Shown piece by piece: positions 14,936 to 18,816 of a stretch of DNA of 18,816 nt; position 1 is the first letter of the stretch; the number at the start of each line of letters is the position of its first letter. The notes beneath the pieces are model-generated. The model was not told the origin of the DNA. It saw only the letters and a list, made by a program, of their open reading frames with translations, and made no database searches. Source of the stretch: DATKGN01 sp964385705. GTDB taxonomy: Bacteria; Patescibacteriota; Microgenomatia; UBA10105; UBA927. The position numbers were made by a program, and so were the translations under genes. The stretch is from positions 1 through 18,816 of the forward strand of contig CAYLQG010000019.1 in assembly GCA_964385705.1 (NCBI GenBank), read 5' to 3'.

Positions 14936-17168
14936 ATTTTTTCGCAACCAAGATAATGGCCGTACTCACAAATACTACTACTGCTCCGATTGACAAAATC
15001 CAACCAAAGGTAAAATATTTTTGAAACCGTAAGAAAATTTCGCCGCTTATTGTTACCGAACGGTTTAATTGTGTGGGATCGATAACCCATGCGTTTGCAT
15101 ATCCGTTCGCCTCTAAATGCCGTACGCCTTGCAAATCATGAGTTCCATCAATAGCCATGGTCCAACTTGATTGATAGTCATCACTCAGAACAACAACGAA
15201 GGGATCGTGTCGCGTTCCTACACTCAATTGAAATGAATAATTTTGCGGCGAAACTTTCTTAAACCTCAATGTAGGAATGCTTGTGTCCACGACATTGCAA
15301 AGCGCAGTACCTCCGCACATACCATCATCAACGTAGGCAGATCGGAAAGAGGTGCCCGAGAGCAAGTCTGATTGAGAGGCGTATATTATGTCCGGAATAT
15401 ATATCTGCGGCCGTACAACGGAATCGCTGAGTTTCATGATTTCAAAAAAGCCTTTTTTGTATTGGGTTGTAAGCGGTAATGATTTCATCAATTGATCGTA
15501 GCCATCCTGGTTTTTAAGAACCGGTAAATCAACAGTCGAGTCAAAAGGATAATTAAGATATGGATAATGAGGAAAATCATTCATTATCCGCGGGTCAGTA
15601 TCGCGAAAAATATAACGGATATTCAAAATCGATAAGAGTTGAACGAGTTCATGAACATTAACATCTTTTAAAACACCAACAAGCGTATCTCTATGAGGAC
15701 CGAACATCCAAAATCCGGGGTAATCATTTTTGTTTCCAATAAATCGAACCATAGATAAGCCAACATATGCGCCACCGCTTTTTCCATAAATAACCTGCTC
15801 GTATGGAAGTGTAAGTGGTAACGTCAGCGCCTTTCCGTCATCAGGAAGTTTCTTAACATACGATAAAGCGCTTATAAGATTCGGATCTATATTAAAGATC
15901 ACCGGGACGCTTCGTGACTGATAGAGCGTGGTTTGATAAAATTTCCCCTGAATAAATGGCGCGATTCTATATATGACGCTTATAATAACTAAAATGCTTG
16001 CCACTGCTGTAACGAGGTGCTTTTTTTTGTTAAGTAGTGCATAAAATGACAATCCAAATAGTAAGGCATAAAAGAAAATAAACGTGTAATACCATTTGTC
16101 GTTAAAGGACCGGAACATCGTAAAACCTGGAATGTAAAACAATTTTCTATAGAGCCTGACGCCCACATTTGTAATGTTCGCGCTAACGAGGAAAAAAGTT
16201 ACTGCAAAAAATAGCCCTGTTAACCAAAGAAGTTTTGATTTCTTTTTAATAAAACCGGAAAAAGTGATGAGTGGAATAATAAGAGTGAGTATCGTCCTCC
16301 CGCCCGACGATGGTGATCCGAAAAGTTCTTCGCTAAGCTTACCGAGTGTCTGCCGATTTGCATCAAAGTATGTTACACCATTGTTTTCAATACTTGTTCT
16401 GGAAAAAATATTCATGTGCACCTGACTATCTTTTGAGAACACAGTCGCCAACGCTGGTAGAAGATGAAACGCATGGAGTAAAAGGAAGGACACACAAAGC
16501 AATAAGAAGGATTTCCAAGGGATCGATTGACGTAAGATTACCCTAAAATATATATAGAGAAATAGAAAAATTGATGGATAAAACGCCATGAGCTGAGGGG
16601 TACTGGAAAATCCAAAATTAAAAGAATATACAATAGAGAGAATAAACAATAGAGTCGCATATATAAAGCGAGAAGTCTTCAAATAACGAAGCAGAAAGTA
16701 AAAAGTAAGAGGGTTTAGAAAAATCTGATACTGTGTCTCAAGAGAAGTCACCCAGCCGGTCTTTGTAATAAATCCAACATAGACGATACCGCATGTCAGC
16801 GCCACCGAGAAAACTGAGGCATCATGTTTTATCTGAGGCATTAGCTCACGAATAACAAAATACATTGAAATAAACGCAAGAGACAACTGTAATCCATGAT
16901 CGAATGCGATCATGTATGTTGGCGATAAAATTACAATATGTATTATGGATAGATATAAAAGATACGGAAGCATCGCATATATCGTTGAACCAAAAACATT
17001 CTGCTGACTATATATATATTTCATCATCGCGTAAGGATCGATAAAATATAATCTTCCGGCATCGCCGCCAAGGTCAACAAAACCCAGTTTTAACCAAAAA
17101 AAGGGAATAAAAAATAACAATAACCCGATTAGTAGAATAACGACAAGGCATTTATTTTCTGGTTTCAT
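14919..17168 (-). CDS. Large membrane GT-C-like glycosyltransferase (749 aa), paralogue 1
   Basis: A 749-residue protein from the ATG at 17168. Helix 1 (about 7-26) is followed by GGDAGRLYF at 34-42 (the acidic outside loop), about a dozen helices, then IPGFTMFRSFNDKWY at 346-360. The soluble outside region, about 405-715, contains LNIRYIFRD at 515-523, a possible disulfide pair C618/C624, FKKVSPQNYSFQLS at 636-649 and NGYANAWVIDPTQL at 688-701, and is closed by a helix (about 721-743) and KKYEKSK. Every one of these blocks has a counterpart in the gene at 11400-13649, and the two proteins have the same length from the chosen starts. A GTG at 17180 is in frame but would lie upstream of the predicted +1 (17177), so the ATG is preferred. 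It heads the run of membrane genes. Sugar transfer on the outer face is inferred from the fold. Confidence 0.75.
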   Translation of the reverse strand: MKPENKCLVVILLIGLLLFFIPFFWLKLGFVDLGGDAGRLYFIDPYAMMKYIYSQQNVFGSTIYAMLPYLLYLSIIHIVILSPTYMIAFDHGLQLSLAFISMYFVIRELMPQIKHDASVFSVALTCGIVYVGFITKTGWVTSLETQYQIFLNPLTFYFLLRYLKTSRFIYATLLFILSIVYSFNFGFSSTPQLMAFYPSIFLFLYIYFRVILRQSIPWKSFLLLCVSFLLLHAFHLLPALATVFSKDSQVHMNIFSRTSIENNGVTYFDANRQTLGKLSEELFGSPSSGGRTILTLIIPLITFSGFIKKKSKLLWLTGLFFAVTFFLVSANITNVGVRLYRKLFYIPGFTMFRSFNDKWYYTFIFFYALLFGLSFYALLNKKKHLVTAVASILVIISVIYRIAPFIQGKFYQTTLYQSRSVPVIFNIDPNLISALSYVKKLPDDGKALTLPLTLPYEQVIYGKSGGAYVGLSMVRFIGNKNDYPGFWMFGPHRDTLVGVLKDVNVHELVQLLSILNIRYIFRDTDPRIMNDFPHYPYLNYPFDSTVDLPVLKNQDGYDQLMKSLPLTTQYKKGFFEIMKLSDSVVRPQIYIPDIIYASQSDLLSGTSFRSAYVDDGMCGGTALCNVVDTSIPTLRFKKVSPQNYSFQLSVGTRHDPFVVVLSDDYQSSWTMAIDGTHDLQGVRHLEANGYANAWVIDPTQLNRSVTISGEIFLRFQKYFTFGWILSIGAVVVFVSTAIILVAKKYEKSK

Positions 17169-17183
17169 AATGAAATCCACTGA

Positions 17184-17214
17184 ATTGTAGCACAGGTAGA
17201 CTTTATATAGTCAT
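17184..17214 (-). promoter_or_regulatory. Candidate promoter of the membrane-gene run
   Basis: Minus strand: ATGACT (17209-17214), a 19-nt spacer, then an extended -10, TGC-TACAAT, with the hexamer at 17184-17189. The expected +1 is near 17177, leaving a 9-nt leader without a Shine-Dalgarno sequence before the ATG at 17168. The -10 is strong and the -35 spacing is long. The rest of the gap 17181-17247 holds a weak 5-bp hairpin at 17232-17248 and no clear terminator. Confidence 0.45.
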
Positions 17215-17247
17215 GGCGATAAATGTGGTCCGAAGTGTACAGTACTT

Positions 17248-18405
17248 CTACCTTTTATGTTTATAAAAATCGTGGACAATCTGAATAATGTCACTCTGTT
17301 CCTTTTGCTTCAAATCGTAAAAAAGCGGTAAGCGGATTAAGGTGTCTGCTGCGTTATTCGTTACCTTCATGCTGCCGCTAAAACGACCAAACCTTCTACC
17401 TCCTGGCGATGAATGGAGCGGGACATAATGCGTGACTGCAAGTATCCCGTTCTTCTTTAACAAATCGATAAGTCCAATTCTATCCTCTTTGCTCTTTGTT
17501 AAAATATAATATATATGGGCATTAAATTTAACATACTCAGGCACTATTGGCCTTCTCATATACCCGGCATACTCAAGATCTTCCAATTCTCGATGATATC
17601 TATTCCATAGTTTTACCCTCTTCTCTGTAATAATATCTGCCTTTTCCAGTTGAGCCATTAGAAACGCTGCGATAATTTCTCCGGGTAAATAAGAAGATCC
17701 GATATCGACCCAAGTATATTTATCTATTCGGCCCTGAAAAAATTTTGTTCTATTCGTTCCTTTTTCGCGTATGATCTGAGCTCGTTCAACAAATCTGGAT
17801 TTGTTTAAAAAAATTGCGCCACCCTCACCAGATATGACATTCTTCGTCTCATGAAAACTCATAGCCGCCATATCGCCAATAGAACCGAGATATTTTCCTT
17901 TATACTGTGCGAGCATTCCCTGAGCAGCGTCTTCAAGCACAAGTAACTTATTTTTTTTGGCTATCGCACAAATAGTGTCCATCTCGCAGCCGACACCCGC
18001 ATAATGCACGGGGACAATTGCTTTTGTTTTTTTTGTAATCGCTTGTTCAATGAGATGTTCGTTTATATTTAATGTATCCGGGCGGATATCAACAAATACC
18101 GGCACACCACCCTGTAGAACAAAAGCATTTGCAGTACTCACGAACGTATAGTCGGGCATTATTATTTCATCCCCGGGTTTAATATTCGTTAAAATCGCCA
18201 TCATCTCTATGGCTGCCGTACAGGAGTGAGTCAATAGACTAAAGTCACAACCCAACGTGTTATTAAGCCACTGTTGACACAACTTTGTAAAATACCCATC
18301 TCCGGCAAGTTGTCGTTGCGCATGGGCCTGACGAATATATGTTAGTTCTTTTCCTGAAAAATGAGGTTTATTAAATGGTATATACATTCTTTGTGAGGTT
18401 TTCAT
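17248..18405 (-). CDS. wecE: dTDP-4-amino-4,6-dideoxygalactose transaminase (WecE/RffA type)
   Basis: A 385-residue PLP enzyme of the DegT/DnrJ/EryC1 fold. It transfers the amino group of glutamate to a dTDP-4-keto-6-deoxyhexose, giving dTDP-Fuc4N-type sugar. The match to E. coli WecE as I remember it is strong in order and wording: AGDGYFTKLCQQWL at 34-47, THSCTAAIEM at 59-68, PGDEIIMPDYTFVSTANAFV at 77-96, VPVHYAGVGCEMDTI at 131-145, LEDAAQG at 157-163 (D159 contacts PLP) and FHETKN at 184-189, where K188 is the Schiff-base lysine. DKYTWVDIGSSYL and the late HYVPLH also match. A second ATG at 18387 is where WecE sequences usually begin; the ATG at 18405 is kept because it is the first after the promoter. 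The divergent acetyltransferase-like gene supports this pathway. dTDP-sugar precursor genes are not in the window. Confidence 0.95.
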   Translation of the reverse strand: MKTSQRMYIPFNKPHFSGKELTYIRQAHAQRQLAGDGYFTKLCQQWLNNTLGCDFSLLTHSCTAAIEMMAILTNIKPGDEIIMPDYTFVSTANAFVLQGGVPVFVDIRPDTLNINEHLIEQAITKKTKAIVPVHYAGVGCEMDTICAIAKKNKLLVLEDAAQGMLAQYKGKYLGSIGDMAAMSFHETKNVISGEGGAIFLNKSRFVERAQIIREKGTNRTKFFQGRIDKYTWVDIGSSYLPGEIIAAFLMAQLEKADIITEKRVKLWNRYHRELEDLEYAGYMRRPIVPEYVKFNAHIYYILTKSKEDRIGLIDLLKKNGILAVTHYVPLHSSPGGRRFGRFSGSMKVTNNAADTLIRLPLFYDLKQKEQSDIIQIVHDFYKHKR

Positions 18406-18415
18406 AATTGCGAGA

Positions 18416-18445
18416 ATTGTAGCAAGTATTGTATTGGAATACCAA
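18416..18445 (-). promoter_or_regulatory. Candidate leaderless promoter of wecE
   Basis: Minus strand: TTGGTA (18440-18445), an 18-nt spacer, then TGC-TACAAT with the hexamer at 18416-18421. The expected +1 is 18409, four bases before the ATG at 18405. No ribosome-binding site lies in that leader. Confidence 0.5.
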
Positions 18446-18447
18446 TA
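18432..18447. promoter_or_regulatory. Short inverted repeat over the wecE -35 region (possible operator)
   Basis: TATTGG-AATA-CCAATA: perfect 6-bp arms around a 4-bp centre, lying across the -35 box of the wecE promoter in the divergent intergenic region. Such a site could bind a dimeric regulator. Arms this short arise by chance in AT-rich DNA, so support is thin. Confidence 0.25.
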
Positions 18448-18507
18448 ATATTGCCTCCTGATGAAAGGTTGCGATAAATATTATGGCTATTGTGACGTAA
18501 TATTTTA

Positions 18508-18516
18508 TGGTATAGT
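18508..18516 (+). promoter_or_regulatory. Candidate extended -10 promoter of the divergent GNAT-like gene
   Basis: TGG-TATAGT (hexamer 18511-18516) with no strong -35; TTGTGA stands 15 nt upstream. The expected +1 is near 18523, giving a leader of about 16 nt with a purine-rich AGAAAGAG before the ATG at 18539, unlike the leaderless minus-strand candidates. Confidence 0.4.
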
Positions 18517-18538
18517 CAATCCCATACGTAGAAAGAGT

Positions 18539-18816
18539 ATGTTTACCACAAAAACCAAGGTGCTTCAAAATGGTCGATCGTCTCTACAATATGCAATTAT
18601 TCCCTGGGATAGCGATTACTTGCACAACACAACGCTAGAAATCGAGCATATTTCGACTACCTCATTAACCACGCTCGAAAAGCTTATCAATAGACTCCAG
18701 AATACACTCAACCTAAAAAAAGGTGACCTTCTTGTGATAAAAATTCCGCCGAAAGAATATCCGATGATTCATCTTCTCGATCAGGTTGGGTTTCATTTCG
18801 TCGAACAAACCATAAC
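18539..18816 (+). CDS. GNAT-type acetyltransferase, WecD-like (partial, 3' end outside window)
   Basis: The only plus-strand gene: 92 codons from the ATG at 18539 to the right edge, no stop. After a short variable start it reads IIPWDSDYL at 20-28, which matches the W-D/E-x-x-(F/Y)(F/L) opening of TDP-fucosamine acetyltransferase (WecD) and related GNAT enzymes. Near the end comes MIHLLDQVGFHFVEQT at 76-91, resembling the L-x-x-L-GF-x-(L/V)V-(E/D) helix-strand just before the GNAT core in that family. The catalytic GNAT core with the acetyl-CoA-binding loop lies beyond the window. Divergence from a WecE-type aminotransferase makes acetylation of dTDP-4-amino-4,6-dideoxyhexose the best guess, as in enterobacterial common antigen Fuc4NAc synthesis. 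The purine-rich AGAAAGAG upstream can serve as a ribosome-binding site. The call rests on the N-terminal third only. Confidence 0.6.
   Translation, partial: MFTTKTKVLQNGRSSLQYAIIPWDSDYLHNTTLEIEHISTTSLTTLEKLINRLQNTLNLKKGDLLVIKIPPKEYPMIHLLDQVGFHFVEQTI

Noticed and set aside
17169..17180. GTG start at 17180 for the first 749-residue membrane protein
   Set aside because: It would lie upstream of the +1 expected from the TACAAT box and has no ribosome-binding site; the ATG at 17168 gives the usual short N-terminus before helix 1.
17232..17248. Hairpin after wecE as a transcription terminator
   Set aside because: Only five pairs (GAAGT/ACTTC) with a 7-nt loop and no U-run on the minus strand; too weak to call.
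18371..18568. Minus-strand ORF of 65 codons with a hydrophobic stretch
   Set aside because: It begins inside the plus-strand gene, runs through both promoters and ends inside wecE; no ribosome-binding site and no coding-like pattern.

Overview
The window is a surface-polysaccharide (glycan) biosynthesis locus. All genes but one run on the minus strand, so transcription goes from high to low coordinates. Coding is dense, with many 1-4 nt ATGA overlaps, TGA acts as a stop codon, and base composition is moderately AT-rich. I see no tRNA, rRNA, CRISPR array, insertion sequence or phage gene. Several large polytopic glycosyltransferase-like proteins with tiny coupled membrane proteins, plus start codons sitting right behind -10 boxes, would fit a candidate-phyla bacterium (Patescibacteria/Microgenomates-like). 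That taxonomic guess rests on recalled gene style, not on a search, and is weak.

Layout, in order of transcription (right to left). (a) At the right end, a plus-strand partial GNAT-type gene (18539 to the edge) diverges from a WecE-type sugar aminotransferase (17248-18405). The pair points to a 4-acetamido-4,6-dideoxyhexose such as dTDP-Fuc4NAc. (b) 17168 down to 5301 is a tight run of eight genes: a 749-residue membrane GT-C-like protein, a 112-residue membrane protein, a zinc-ribbon SAM methyltransferase, a second 749-residue GT-C-like paralogue, a 310-residue membrane protein with an outside domain, a third, smaller paralogue (578 aa), and two more polytopic GT-C-like proteins (622 and 522 aa). 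(c) 5225 down to 3080 is a nucleotide-sugar cassette: UDP-glucuronate decarboxylase (UDP-xylose), a 73-residue membrane protein and UDP-glucose 4-epimerase (UDP-galactose), all joined by ATGA overlaps. (d) 3036 down to the left edge holds cytoplasmic assembly enzymes: a half-length GT4 glycosyltransferase, a complete GT4 glycosyltransferase, a hexapeptide-repeat acyltransferase and a partial GT2 glycosyltransferase.

Together the genes suggest a route in which cytoplasmic GT2/GT4 enzymes build a lipid-linked or surface glycan from activated sugars (Xyl, Gal and an amino-dideoxyhexose), and GT-C enzymes then add further sugars, from polyprenyl-phosphate donors, on the outer face of the membrane. 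Methylation and acylation would decorate the product. No flippase, polymerase, ABC exporter or polyprenyl-phosphate glycosyltransferase is seen here, so the export route lies elsewhere or is unknown.

No gene-free stretch reaches 300 bases. The larger gaps are 18406-18538 (divergent promoters), 17169-17247 and 5226-5300 (each with a promoter candidate), 2397-2451 and 3037-3079.
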